Source: Inia geoffrensis
Taxonomy: Eukaryota; Chordata; Mammalia; Artiodactyla; Iniidae
Direction of reading: 5' to 3'
NCBI GenBank assembly: GCA_036417435.1
Contig: CM070900.1
Location: 170,614,815 to 170,678,814 of the forward strand
Length of the DNA stretch: 64,000 bases
This document shows positions 47,801-58,949 of the stretch, piece after piece. The number at the start of each line of letters is the position of its first letter. Positions within the stretch are counted from its first letter, which is position 1. The position numbers and the translations under genes are program-made. The notes beneath the pieces are model-generated. The model worked only from the letters and a program-made list of their open reading frames with translations. It ran no database searches and had not been told where the DNA came from.

Positions 47801-48110
47801 GCTTCCCTGGTGGCGCAGTGGTTGAGAGTCTGCCTGCCGATGCAGGGGACACGGGTTCGTGCCTTGGTCCGGGAAGATCCCACATGCCGCGGAGTGGCTA
47901 GGCCAGTGAGCCATGGCTGCTGAGCCTGCGCGTCTGGAGCCTGTGCTCCGCAACAAGAGAGGCCGCGATAGTGACAGGCCCGCACATCGCGATGAAGAGT
48001 GGCCCCTGCTTGCCACAACTAGAGATAGCCCTCACACAGAAACGAAGATCCAACACAGCAAAAAATAAATTAATTAATTAATAAACTCCTACCCCCAATA
48101 TCTTCTAAAA
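47801..48110 (+). mobile_element. CHR SINE, intermediate long form, sense
   Basis: GGGCTTCCCTGGTGGCGCAG head, then after the short-form body the extension GCACATCGCGATGAAGAGTGGCCCC, GCCACAACTAGAGATAGCCC, AACGAAGATCCAACACAGC, (AATT)n and CTCCTACCCCCAATATCTTC before the A-tail. I found no clear target duplication. The 132-codon minus frame 47620-48018 is spurious. Confidence 0.95.
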
Positions 48111-48118
48111 AAAAAACA

Positions 48119-49380
48119 AAATTATATCTATGGATCAAAACAGATTGGTGCCTACTGGATTTTTTAAAGGAAGAATAATCTTGTGAAAAATTTTTAAAAT
48201 CAAATTTTAATTTCTGGGTCTGTGTTTGTATCTTCTTTTTGATTAAATTTTATATTTTCTCTGCAAAGTACTATATCTTTCACCCTATATCATCTTTTCT
48301 GAAACATGTACATACAATTATATAAATTGAATTACTCCAAAAAATGATTTTAAAGCTTTAGCAACATAATGATTTTATTAAAGATACTTTTCCTTGAGCA
48401 GTTTTTGTCTACAGAAGTAGGCACTGGAATATATGGCACTATTACATAGTAAATCCCATAATGAAGATATACAAAGGGCAGTGGAAAAGCAGAATGCAGT
48501 GCAGCTATATTTTCCTGGTGGGATAGGGAATTGTATACACAATGCTAATTTTTCAACTTGGAGAATGTAAAATTTTATACAAAGATAAAGGTGCAAATTT
48601 ATTTTAAGAATAGAGAGCACACCTTGTAAATCATGGAGCTGTAAAAGCACAATTACTTCAGGTCACGGCACTATATTCTATGTGACTTGAGTGGGAAATA
48701 AAACTGGAAAGACAATATGGAGCTGGGAGCTTTGAATACCTTGATAAAGAGATTTAAAATGGAAAATCTTGACATTTATAACAAGAATGAGTAAGAGTGA
48801 AATCATTAGATAAGGACTGGTCCTTAGAGAAATAAGTATGGGGCAATGTAAGCAAAAAAAAATTTATATTTGTGTTACACCAGTCTAATGGATAAGTTGA
48901 ATATATATAATCTGAGTTAGATATTATCTTAAAACTAATGTAAGTATGAGATTTCTAAAAGTCTTTGTATCAAATCATCCTATCCCAGGGCTATAAGCTA
49001 TTCTACATTACCCTATGCACTCTGCATGTCCCCCCCCACACACACATGCACATCACGATCATCACTGCCATCCACAAGAGAATCATCAAATGTAATTATC
49101 AGAGATGAAAATATAGATAAATTCTGGAAGTAAGATATCTGATCTACCCCATAAGAAAGAGTATGACTTTCATATTCTAAATATTTGCAGTTGTGCTCAA
49201 TTTGAAAACTCGGTGAAAGTAGGAAATTCTCAGTGAAATAAGATGACTAGAAAAGTAAGAAAGATACGATAAGAGATGCAGGTGTGCTAGTTACAGAACA
49301 GTCCACCAGATTCTAATAACATAACAGTAGGGTCAAAAATCAATAATCATTGTTCTGTATTTACATGCCATTTTAGAACT
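48119..49380. other. Unassigned DNA
   Basis: No gene. A CCCCCCC/(CA)n patch lies at 49030-49050. The 90-codon minus frame 48378-48650 shows no domain. Confidence 0.5.
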
Positions 49381-49384
49381 GAAG

Positions 49385-49470
49385 TTATTAATATATACTT
49401 GCTAGATCATTTGATCCTCACAACTGTTCTGAGGTAGGGAAAAACAGACTTGAAATGGAACTGGAACTCC
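49385..49470 (-). mobile_element. MIR fragment, antisense
   Basis: TCATTTGATCCTCACAACTGTTCTGAGGTAGGGAAAA and the following GACTTGAAATGG follow antisense MIR ('catttaatcctcacaacaaccctatgaggtagg'). Confidence 0.55.
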
Positions 49471-49577
49471 TATAAATAGGTGCATTATGCACCAAACTAT
49501 AAAATTACATACATTCATATGCTTTACTTACTCTATTTTTTTTTTCTTTTTTTGCTTCTTTAAAATTTGATAATAAT

Positions 49578-49929
49578 GGGCTTTCCTGGTGGTGCAGTGG
49601 TTAAGAGTCAGCCTGCCAGTGCAGGGGACACAGATTCGAGCCCTGGTCTGGGAAGATCCCACATGCTGTGGAGCAACTAAGCCTGTGAACCACAACTACT
49701 GAGCCTGAGCTCTAGAGCCCGCGAGCCACAACTAATGAGCCCGCGAGCCACAACTACTGAAGCCCTCGCACCTGGAGCCTGCACTCCGCAACAAGAGAAG
49801 TCACCTCAATGAGAGGCCCGCACACCTCAGAGAGGAGTAGCCCCCCTCGCTGCAACTAGAGAAAGCCTGCACGCAGCAACGAAGACCCGATGCAGCCCAA
49901 AATAAATAAATAAAATAAATTTATTTTAA
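49578..49929 (+). mobile_element. CHR SINE, oldest long form, sense
   Basis: About 350 bp. Head GGGCTTTCCTGGTGGTGCAG. The body has tandem GAGCCCGCGAGCCACAACTA units (around 49716-49760), then CTCGCTGCAACTAGAGAAAGCC, GCAACGAAGACCCGATGCAGCCC and an (AAAT)n tail. Duplication AAAATTTGATAATAA at 49562-49576 and 49930-49944 (15 bp, exact). It belongs with the copy at 12343-12697. Confidence 0.95.
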
Positions 49930-50127
49930 AAAATTTGATAATAAAGCCCATCTTTTAATATGAAGCATTTTGTTCAGATAAGCATTTGATTTCAGTAATG
50001 AAATAGGTGCAAGTAATTATAAAATAGATATTCATACCATTAGATTAGATCTGGATAATTTATATAATATCTTAAGTTTATTAATAAGTGTTAATATAAT
50101 TCAGATAGGAGATAGCATCTTACATAT

Positions 50128-50606
50128 TGTATGAGTTTCCTATGACTGCTGTAACAAATTAGTCTAAACTTGGTGGCTTAAACAATAAACATTTATTCTT
50201 TCACAGTTTAGGAGGCCAAAAGTTTGACATCAGTATCACTGGGCTAAATGTTGGCAGGGCCACGATCCCTTTGAAGACTCATGGTCGAATCTGCCCCTTG
50301 CCTTTTCCAGCTGATACTGACAACATTCCTTGGTCTGTACCAGATCACTCCAATCTTTGCCTCCATAGTCACATTGCCCTCCTTGCCATGTGTCTCATCT
50401 CTCTCTGTCTCCTCCTTATATGGATATGTGTGATTAAATTTAGGGATCACCCATATAATCTGGATACTCTCCTCATCTCAACATGTACATTTTAATGAGG
50501 TCTGCAAAAGCTTTTGATTTTTCCCAAATAAAGTAACAAATACCTTGAGTATTTGCTCATGGGATTAGATGTTGATATCTTTGGTGGGCATAATTCAGCC
50601 TACTAT
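50128..50606 (-). mobile_element. MLT1-type LTR, left copy (3' LTR in sense)
   Basis: TGTATGAGTTTCCTATGACTGCTGTAACAAATTAG at the left, TTGGTGGCTTAAACAATAAACATTTATT, CACAGTTTAGGAGGCC, ATTCCTTGGTC, CTCCTTATATGGAT, and TTCAGCCTACTATAG at the right. This is the antisense of the MLT1 LTR from its end to its start. AATAAA is carried on the opposite strand as TTTATT (50190-50195). Confidence 0.85.
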
Positions 50607-51398
50607 AGTCTTCTCTCTGGCCTCCAATGATTCATGTCTATAACAGATGTAAAATATATTCACCCATGCTAAGATCACCAAAATTCTTAACACAATAGAG
50701 CATCAACACAAGTCCAAAATGTCGTCTAAATACTAGTTCCAAAATTGCAAATCTCATCATCTAAATCATTTAAATTAAGATTGTATGAGACTCTGGGTAT
50801 GATCCATCCTGAGACAAAATTTTCCTCCAACTCTATACCTGTGAAACTAGAAAGTTATCTGCTGCCAAAATACAGCTGTGGGATAGACACAGTATAATAT
50901 TTATAGACATTCCCATTCCAAAAGGGAGAAAATGGAAGAATGGATTCACAAATTCCAAGCAATTTCATAATCAAGAAGGGCAGATTCTCATTAAGTTTTA
51001 AGACCTGGGAACAATTCACTGTACCTCGACTCCAACATCTGCAACACAGCTCCATCTTCTGTTGCTGTGATTTTGGCTTACCTCTCTTCTTCTGAGCCCA
51101 TTGCTATGACCTCTGGGCCCAAGTCTCTGCCTTCAGAATCATCTTTCCTTTTACTTCAGAGGGAACATATGTGTGCTTCTCAGTAGTTTTATCACCCAAC
51201 TGCCTGCCTGTAGAGTTTTTGTAGTTCAAAGGCCTTTCTCCATTTTATCCTGTGTTATCCATTCCAGTCCAATCTGGTAGTGTTTATGGTGGTACAACAT
51301 TCTCAAAAACCTTTTCAGGTTGCCCAGGTATATCACAGGGACTCACACCTTTAGCCACAGCATCCTCCACAGATCTTTGGTTTGATAATCCCATCTTT

Positions 51399-51609
51399 TT
51401 TTTTTTTTTTTTTTTTGCGGTACGCGGGCCTCTCACTGTTGTGGCCTCTCCCGTTGCGGAGCTCAGGCTCCAGACGCGCAGGCTCAGCGGCCATGGCTCA
51501 CGGGCCCAGCCGCTCCGTGGCACGTGGGATCTTCCCGGACCGGGGCACGAACCCACGTCCCCTGCATCCGGCAGACGGACTCTCAACCACTGAGCCACCA
51601 GGGAAGCCC
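51399..51609 (-). mobile_element. CHR SINE, short form, inside the MaLR, antisense
   Basis: T-run then GCGGTACGCGGGCC, and at the right CCACCAGGGAAGCCC. Exact 15-bp duplication GATAATCCCATCTTT at 51384-51398 and 51610-51624. It interrupts the internal part of the MaLR and is therefore younger. Frames of 104-117 codons crossing it are spurious. Confidence 0.96.
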
Positions 51610-52171
51610 GATAATCCCATCTTTATTCAAGGCTTCTTCTGGTTGAGTGACTTCATGAGCCATTTATGTAATCTCTTCAGCACTAGTAGCAGGTTATCCG
51701 GACATGCCATTGGCCTTCTCTCCAAAGTATACTGATAGGCTGTTTCCCAAATCATCAAGTGATGGTTCCCTTTTGCTTAAGCTTTTTTTTTCTTAATTTA
51801 TATTTGCCTGCTTGTATTTTGATATTATCAGATTAACACCTTCAATGCTTTGCTTGGAAATAACCTCAGGTAAATATCCAAGTTCCTTGCTTACAAGTTT
51901 TGCTTTTGCAAACAGTTGTAGAACACAATTCAGCTTTTTCTGTCACTATATAGCAAGATTCGCCTTTCCCTCGGTTTCCAGTGCTATGTTCCTTATTTCC
52001 GAGCCCTTTCCTTTAACCCACATTTCTACCAACAGTCTGTTTATGTGCATCTATGTGTTTTCTATAATGTGGCAAAAAATTCTTCCAGCTTCTATACATT
52101 ATTTGATTCCAAATCCCCTTCCATATTTTCAGGCATTTATTACACAATATCTCATACCCCTGTACCTAAAT

Positions 52172-52632
52172 CTATAGTAATTTTCTAAAGGTTGTTAAAC
52201 AAATCACTACAAACTTGGTGACTTAAAAGAACATACATTTTATTGTCTCATTGTTCTGGAGGCCAGAAGTCCAGAATCAGTGTTACTAAAAAAAAATCAA
52301 AGTGTTGGCAGGGCTTCACTCCCTCCAAAGCTCTAGGGGAAAATTTGTTGCTTGCCTCCTCCAGCTTCTAGTGTCTGCCGGCATTCCTTGGTTTGTATTA
52401 CATTACTCCAGTCTCTGACATCATCTTCACAATACCTTGTGTATTTCAAATCTCCTTCTGCCTCCCTCTTGTAAAGATATATGTGATTGCCTTTGGGATC
52501 CATGACTTAAGATCCTTAACCTAAACACATGTGTAAAAAAGACCATTTTTTTCCCCTAAATAAATTGACATTTACAGGTTCCAGGCATTAGGACCTGATA
52601 TCTTTGAAGAGTGTTTTTTAGTCTACTATACA
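52172..52632 (-). mobile_element. MLT1-type LTR, right copy (5' LTR in sense)
   Basis: AAACTTGGTGACTTAAAAGAAC, TTGTTCTGGAGGCCAGAAGTCC, GTTGGCAGGGCTTC, CTGCCGGCATTCCTTGG, CCTCCCTCTTGTAAAG, TAAGATCCTTAACC, and TTTTAGTCTACTATACA at the end. It aligns part by part with the left copy but differs in many positions, as expected from an old insertion. Confidence 0.85.
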
Positions 52633-53639
52633 TACTTTACATAACATTGCTTTTCAAAAAGCAGTTTCATTTTATTTCATTTCATGAAAATTGTGCTATT
52701 ATTACTTTGCAGATTTCAGAAGTTTTCCCCTCCTAATAAAGCATAATCGTAATTATTGAAATAACTAAAGAAATAATCAAAATTTTCAGAATTTTGATAA
52801 TCAAAATAACTAAAGAAATAATAATCAAAATAACTAGAGAAATAATCAAAATTTTCAGAATTCTGAAAATCATTTAAGGGATGTTAGAGCATATACTACT
52901 TTACTGTTTCATTTTCCTATTGATACATAACATACAGGCTTTCTCTAGAAAAATGGTGCTTTCTCAGTGGGCTGTTAGTCTTACTTACATTTGATTCTCA
53001 GGCATTCAGTAAATGGTTTATCATGTGATTATCATTAAAGACAGATTATTGCATTATAAAATGGAACATTCTATTTATATTTTAAAACACATGAGAGTTT
53101 ATTACCTTCTGACAAAAGCCACAGTTAGAACATTAATGCATACATTTACTATTCTCTGTTAAGTAGCAGGTTATTTCAAGACAACCTGCTGATTTGAAGT
53201 AACGGGGTGATACAAAAATATAGCAGTTATAGGTGTACTATGCTGCAGAAATTGCCAGTCCCTGTATTTCAGCTCATTATCTACAAGCTTCTTCAAAGGA
53301 CCAAATGAGTCTCCATCACTTGCTCCTGGGGAGTGAAGCTGTTGCAATTTGATTTTTGGAATGATATCTCCAGAAGTATAAAATGCTTGTATTTTGAAAT
53401 GGAGATACTTACTCTCTCACAGATCTGCCTGGTGACACTCTCTGCTTATCGTAAGTGTACATTCAGTATGAATCACTTAGGAAATCTGAACCAGCAGAAA
53501 GCAAGATCCTTTCTGTTCACTTGTTAGTTAAATGTAAATACAGAGCATAATTAGGGTATTGTTTCTGGGATATTAGAGTATGTGTATTTGAATAAAGAAG
53601 TGTCATAACTCAAAATAGTGTCAGACATAATAAAGTAGA
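52633..53639. other. Unassigned; tandem repeat and a micro-exon-like motif
   Basis: No gene can be called. Holds the complex tandem repeat at 52759-52871. At 53409-53456 there is an acceptor-like CTCTCTCACAG, 28 nt, then a donor-like GTAAGT (see findings). The 64-codon frame 53333-53527 that spans it shows no domain. Confidence 0.4.
52759..52871. repeat. Imperfect ~45-bp tandem repeat with partial middle unit
   Basis: Unit 1 (52759-52802) contains AAATAACTAAAGAAATAATC and then AAAATTTTCAGAATTTTGATAATC. The middle unit (52803-52826) has only the first half. Unit 3 (52827-52871) repeats the whole with few changes. Confidence 0.88.
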
Positions 53640-53740
53640 CTTTGGAAACACATTGTTTGAGGTGAACTCTACCTATGCCACCAACTAGCCATGTGACATT
53701 GATCAAGTTATTTATCTTCTCTTCAGTAAAATAGGAAAAG
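53640..53740 (+). mobile_element. MIR SINE fragment, sense
   Basis: CTATGCCACCAACTAGCCATGTGACATTGATCAAGTTATTTATCTTCTC followed by AAAATAGGAAAAGC is the MIR core ('tgccacttactagctgtgtgaccttgggcaagttacttaacctctc…aaaatgggga'). Confidence 0.8.
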
Positions 53741-53789
53741 CGCCTGTGGTCAATTGTATTATTGTTTCAAATTATTTTCTGCTTTCACA

Positions 53790-54185
53790 AGAGGCTCATA
53801 CAACACCTCCTGGCATCGTAGTGCTTTCCGACCCCCTCCACGTGGGAGGAATACACACTACTACACCACTGACATCAGAATTAATCACGTGACTTGCCTT
53901 TGGCCAATCAAATGTGAATGGAGTGGAATGCACCACTCCACATCAGGAGCTTTATGAATCATGAAGTTCTGCCTTCATCTACCCAACTCTTGCACAAGGA
54001 CAGCATGTTTCAGATGGAAGTTGATGTTTAAACCTGAATCTTAGAGTTAAGAAGTTGTGATAAATAGAGCTGCAGCCAACCCACAGACAGTACATACATG
54101 AGCAAAATATCAATCGCTCTTTTGTAAGCTACTAAGATATTGATGGTAATGGAGAATTGCACATAACCTAGCAAATCTGTATAAC
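53790..54185 (+). mobile_element. Old LTR-like repeat, sense
   Basis: CACGTGACTTGCCTTTGGCCAATCAAATGTGAATGGAGTGG near the start, GCAAAATATCAATCGCTCTTTTGTAAGCTACTAAGATATTG, and GCACATAACCTAGCAAATCTG at the end. These match the landmarks of the same old LTR class as 39000-39320. The 67-codon frame 53754-53957 overlaps it and is not a gene. Confidence 0.45.
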
Positions 54186-54869
54186 AGTAGTATCTACTTC
54201 GTGTTCTTATTTGAGTAAGGCTCAGAGAAAGCAGTTAGTAATAAGCCAAGTACATAGAAGTATAGAAATATGTTGTGTTATTATTATTACTGTTATATTT
54301 TAGAAATCCAAGGAGTGACAGTGTAAGATAAGTCTAGGAGTGACAGGTATGATTTTCCAAATTCTACTGGAGAATAACAATAGAAACTGACTTTTGGAGG
54401 TGTGGGTTTTCAAATACTCGTGAGATTTATTCATTCAAAAGAATCAGATAATCTCCCAAATCTTTCATATTTCAGACAACACTGCCACTGCCTCTTCCTC
54501 CCCAACAGCAAAACCAGTGAATGAATTATATCCAGGGCTGTGTTCGTTCTTTGTACTCTCAAATATGTTTAACAAGATTTCATTTGGAATAGGATAAAAG
54601 TAGCTTTCCATAATGATTCTTTAATAGTAAAAATTAACTTTAAAGTGATTTGCTGCACTATTCATATAACAAGCACGAACAAAGGGGATAAAAAAATTGT
54701 TTGAGAAAGTCACAATAATGCCCTGTTCTGCCACTAAATTCTGGTCCTATCCCATGAACTCTCATCTATTTGAAACTGAAGTGGCCACACATCTTCTGAA
54801 CTTCAAGAGACTCTAATTTAAGTACAATTGATAATTCCTGTGTCACTGTGTTTTTATTCATAGTTCTGT
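54186..54869. other. Unassigned; possible MIR tail at left
   Basis: At 54205-54300 the sequence resembles the 3' half of a sense MIR (GGCTCAGAGAAAGCAG, TAAGCCAAGTACATAGAAGTA, then a TTATTATTATTACTG terminus), but weakly. The remainder is not recognised. Confidence 0.4.
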
Positions 54870-54975
54870 AATTTAGTATGTATCACTCTAAGTAGAACAT
54901 TAGATCCTTATAAGCAGGAATTGATCCTCTATTTCTGTGTATCTATCATTGGTCCTAGATGACTGGTCAAATTAA
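54870..54975 (+). mobile_element. L2 3' fragment, sense
   Basis: AGTAGAACATTAGATCCTTATAAGCAGGAATTGATCCTC, TATTTCTGTGTATCTATCATTGGTCCTAG is the sense L2 block 'actgtaagctcc…gcagggac…tgtatccccagcacctag'. Diverged and short. Confidence 0.5.
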
Positions 54976-55380
54976 GTAATTTGTTTAATTTCACCCTATC
55001 CATTAACAGATTACAGTCAACCCCCTGTATCTGCAAGTTCTGTATCTGCAGATTCAACCAATAATGTTCAATCAATTCAATCAATAATGTTACAATATTT
55101 GCCTTCTTTTACTTCATCCATATAATATTGAGTAGAAAACAGGTTTTCACTTTTGTTTTGGTTTTAGGATGAAAGTAATACATGTTCATTAAAGAAATAT
55201 TTGAAAAGTGTGGAATAGCATAAATTAACTGAAGAAAGAAAATATATAATGCCAGCAGCTTATTTCCCTTAGTCTTTTTTCAGTGCTTTATGTTGGAGTT
55301 CAGATCAATACACACATGCGCACACACACACACACACACACATACAATCTGTATGTCAAAGCTTTTACTTAATGTTATGG
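54976..55380. other. Unassigned; possible DNA-transposon end; CA microsatellite
   Basis: CAGTCAACCCCCTGTATCTGCAAGTTCTGTATCTGCAGATTCAACCA at 55015-55061 resembles the end of a Tigger-like DNA element ('cagt…ccctctgtatccgtgggttctgcatccgcggattcaacca'). I could not see the other end. A pure (CA)n tract follows at 55309-55343. Confidence 0.45.
55309..55343. repeat. (CA)n microsatellite
   Basis: ACACATGCG followed by about 11 CA units and CATACA. Confidence 0.95.
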
Positions 55381-55388
55381 CATAAGCA

Positions 55389-55706
55389 GTTTTTTTTTAA
55401 GAAGATGTTGGGGGTAGGAGTTTATTAATTAATTAATTTAGTTTTGCTGTGTTGCGTCTTCGTTTCTGTGCAAGGGCTTTCTCTAGTTGTGGCAAGCGGG
55501 GGCCATTCTTCATCGCGGTGCACGGGCCTCTCACTGTCACGGCCTCTCTTGCTGCGGAGCACAGCCTCCAGATGCGCAAGCTCAGTAGTTGTGGCTCATG
55601 GGCCTAGTTGCTCTGCGGCATGTGGGATCCTCCCAGACCAGGGCTCGAACCCCTGTCCCCTGCATTAGCAGGCAGATTCTCAACTACTGCGTCACCAGGG
55701 AAGCCC
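55389..55706 (-). mobile_element. CHR SINE, intermediate long form, antisense
   Basis: On the plus strand: T-run, GAAGATGTTGGGGGTAGGAG, TTAATTAATTAATT, GCGTCTTCGTTTCTGTGC, GGCAAGCGGGGGCC, CATCGCGGTGCACGGGCC, and the tRNA head CACCAGGGAAGCCC at the right. Duplication ATAAGCAGTTTTT (55382-55394) / (55710-55722). Same form as 33376-33700 and 47801-48110. Confidence 0.95.
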
Positions 55707-55722
55707 CTTATAAGCAGTTTTT

Positions 55723-56284
55723 AAATCACTGACTATCCTCATAAAATACCGGTAATTTGATGCATAAGAACTTCATCATGTTATTATACACAATAAATAT
55801 AGTGTTATTGTTACGCTTAAGGGTGTTTTCTATCTTGAAAAAGGGAAGATTCACTGATATTACAAGTGTGTGGTACTTAGGCATCTGCTCATTTTTTTAG
55901 AATGCTGTGAATACTAAGTCAAAAGGAATGAACACTTTTAAATCTCTAGACAGCTCTTGGACAATTTGCATTTTTAAAGATACATGGAATACCATTTATA
56001 AGTAAAAGATACAAAGAGATGCAAAGGAGTTTAGGGTAACTTTTACCTAGAGAAATGTTAGAGCTAATACAGAGGAAGAAATCTTCAGTGGGATCTTTGA
56101 GGATAAGAATTTCTATATAAAAATAATTCTATAAATACTTATTAAGTACCTCTCATAAGCAAGCCATTGCATTACGCAGTTACTGGTCTTTTTACGCAGT
56201 CATCTGCCTTTTGTCAATCATGTTATCCTGCTGTGAGAAGATTTTCATTTGTTAGATGGTTTGTTTTTTGCTATTTTTAAATTG
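55723..56284. other. Unassigned DNA
   Basis: No gene and no recognised repeat. TTACGCAGT occurs twice around 56175-56200. Confidence 0.5.
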
Positions 56285-56960
56285 CTATTCCTGTGGTCAT
56301 TAATTCAATATATATTCCAGTGTGAGTTACATGGCAGGTATCATTCTAGATGCTGGAACATAGTGAACAAAACAAAACTAACAAAAAACATCTGGCCTTC
56401 ATGTTGCTTCTATTCCACTGATAATGGAACCCTTCCTTGACCAGATGGGAAGGAGCAAACATTTGTGTTAGTGAAGCTTTAAGTTCTTGGGTTTATATAT
56501 CTTCTAATATTTTCTTCAAGTGATTTAAAATAGTAAATAAAATGTGCAGTGCCCATGGTAACTTTATCAGGTAAAAGGATGAGAAAGGAGATCCAAGAAA
56601 CAGTGCATCATGGGACAAAGGTATAAATGGCACATGGTTTTCTGGTAACAATAAACTATAGGGTTTGAGAAAATCTAATCATACACTAACACACTGATAC
56701 TGGATATGGTAGCTGGTACAGACTCTAAAATTTTATAAGGGAAGGGAATTATTAGATTTTTGTTCTAGAAAGGTAATTTTGGTGACTATGGGGAGAAAAG
56801 TTACGTGTAAGCAAGGGGTAAGACCATAGGTGTCAGGATAGGAAGACAGTATTCAACTACCACTAAAGTCAAAGTGTAACTTGATGGTTCTGAACTAAGA
56901 CCATGGCTGTGGAAATGGAGAATGAAGTAATCAGAAGAAAATCAATATTTGGTAAAGGAA
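56285..56960 (-). mobile_element. L2 3' region, antisense
   Basis: AATTCAATATATATTCCAGTG, GGCAGGTATCATTCTAGATGCTGGAACATAGTGAACAAAAC, CTGGCCTTCATG, and much later GAAAGGTAATTTTGGTGACTATGG and AAGACCATGGCTGTGGAAATGGAG. These follow the antisense L2 tail in order. There are sizable unaligned gaps in the middle. The 63-codon frame 56249-56440 lies in it. Confidence 0.6.
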
Positions 56961-57089
56961 GCACTTGAAAACATGTTTCAAGATATTTTGAGATATTGCT
57001 GTACTTCTGTTTCTGAGGTTTTCTCAGTTCTTGGACAGTCCCTCACCCTCCTGTGAGGGACTAGCACATCCTTCTGTGCCAAGTGCCAA

Positions 57090-57235
57090 GGGCATGGTAT
57101 GGCACTGGGGCCAGAGGAACTTTATTTGAAATATTGTCCTGTCATTTACTAAGTTTGTGACCGGTTGACTCTATTGCACAGTTTACTGAGCCTTTGCTTC
57201 AGAATCGAAAAGTAGAGAAATAATTATGCCATACT
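57090..57235 (+). mobile_element. MIR SINE fragment, sense
   Basis: GTCCTGTCATTTACTAAGTTTGTGACC, TTTACTGAGCCTTTGCTTCAGAATCGAAAAG and AATAATTATGCC correspond to the MIR core 'ctgccacttactagctgtgtgacc … ctgtgcctcagtttcctcatctgtaaaa … aataatagtacc'. Confidence 0.55.
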
Positions 57236-57239
57236 CACA

Positions 57240-58517
57240 AGTACTTTAGGTATATGAAAACATATTATATGTATGAAATATTTTATAATGTATAAATTGC
57301 TATATACAATTCTACTGAGAATAAAAGAAAATAAATTTATACATAGGCCAACTTTTTATTTATTCCTATTAATAAATTATCCTGATACTTATCCTTTGTC
57401 TATAAATGTATTCAGAATTATTTAAAACATTTTTGGGGTCTGTTTTGTGGATTTTATGGTGTAAGTGTCTCAACTCCAATATGGCAAATGTGAGGAAGTA
57501 AATAAATTCATTTTTTAAGGATTATTGCATTTTTCTTCCCCCTGGCTGACCTATGACATAATTATAGTTTAGATAACTAAAACCAGTGCCTATATTTTGT
57601 GTCTACCTCTCTGTTTCTAATTAAACATTTTGGCTCTCTAAGTGTCACTGTGTAAGGCAATAAATTAATTCCTTCAGATATGTTTCCAACTGATATTGAA
57701 TAATATGTCAATCACTCCATTTTATTTGCTTTTAATGTTGTCACTTTCATAGTGAATACAGGATGTGATGACAGGGTGTCAGGGAAGGCATTTTTGGACA
57801 ATGGGTTGCTTCCTTCTAATCCACATAAGAGTAAAGAAGAAAATGCCACACAATTGCAGGGTTTCAATTATTGGTGAATATTTCTGCATAATTCAGTTGC
57901 CTACATAAATTTTTCCTAACTTTTCCAAGATAAAATAATAAATATTGTGTATGTTTATCACTTTATGGTCAAAATAGAGTTATTTCAAAACAATATAGTT
58001 TAAAAACAAAAAGCTGTTGAATCTGGACATGTAGGCAAAAAAAGATATGCAAATGCCTAAAACATACGAGAATATATTCAACTAAGATTCAAGTAAATAA
58101 AATATATATAATTTCTACCAGTTAAATTTCAAATTAAATAATTTTTTGAAGAATATGATGAAATGGCATTATATACAGCTATTGATTAAACTGATACCAA
58201 GCTCTGAATAATAGCTTCCTGGTCTATCTCTAGAGACTTTAATATGTTTATGGCTCTTGTCCTATTATTTAATTTTTAATATTGCATTTTAAATAAATAA
58301 TCAAATGCCCAAATATCACCTAACTGTATGATCAGAAAATCTGTTTTTATTCAAACCTGAAAACAACTCAAAGTTTATTAAGATTATATTTATTTTGGTA
58401 TGCTTGAATTAGCCATTTTGAAGGTTTTAAATGGAGTGGAATGTGAAGTGTGGAAGAAGGATAAAAGAAATACTAGCACATTACATAGCATATTTCAAGT
58501 AAATCACACTGCATTTA
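57240..58517. other. 1.3 kb unassigned AT-rich DNA
   Basis: No gene, SINE or L1 landmark seen. Confidence 0.5.
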
Positions 58518-58529
58518 AAAATAAAATTC

Positions 58530-58736
58530 TGGGCTTCCCTGGTGGCGCAGTGGTTGAGAGTCCGCCTGCCGATGCAGGGGACATGGGTTCATGCCCTGGT
58601 CCGGGAGGATCCCACATGCCGTGGAGCGGCTGGGCCTGTGAGCCATGGCCGCTGAGCCTGCGTGTCCGGAGCCTGTGCTCCGCAACGGGAGAGGCCACAA
58701 CAGTGAGAGGCCCGTGTACCGCAAAAAAAAGTAAAT
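58530..58736 (+). mobile_element. CHR SINE, short form, sense
   Basis: GGGCTTCCCTGGTGGCGCAG head, CCCGTGTACCGC end, A-run and GTAAAT. Duplication AAATAAAATTC at 58519-58529 and 58737-58747. The 112-codon plus frame 58400-58738 and the minus frames here are by-products. Confidence 0.95.
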
Positions 58737-58949
58737 AAATAAAATTCCATCACCTCTAATCTACATATTCAGAATAAAATCAGTTTTAATATTTTATCTT
58801 CCCAACTCTTTACTCTTTTCTGTATCATATATTGTCTCTCACAATTACAATCTAAGATAAAGCAATAGGTAACAATGACAGATTCTTAAGCAAAGACATA
58901 CAAATAAGTTTTGCTAAAAGAATGCCAATAAACACCACTACCGTTGCAG

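Larger units (their letters stand above)
50128..52632 (-). mobile_element. Near-complete MaLR (MLT1-type) LTR retrotransposon
   Basis: Two diverged LTRs in the same antisense orientation (50128-50606 and 52172-52632) bracket about 1.56 kb of internal sequence (50607-52171, including a SINE of about 211 bp). Without the SINE the element is about 2.3 kb, a normal size for the MST/MLT1 group of ERVL-MaLR elements. The internal part has the MaLR landmarks GACATTCCCATTCCAAAAGGGAGAAAATGG (50908) and CCAAGCAATTTCATAATC. It encodes nothing intact. MaLRs lack a recognisable protein set even when complete. A clean 5-bp target duplication was not found. Confidence 0.8.

Noticed and set aside
47620..48018. 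132-codon minus-strand open frame
   Set aside because: It is the antisense of a CHR SINE plus flanking DNA, with the same translated motif as other SINE copies.
51812..52177. 121-codon plus-strand open frame
   Set aside because: It is antisense to the internal part of the MaLR element and ends in its LTR; there is no retroviral protein motif.
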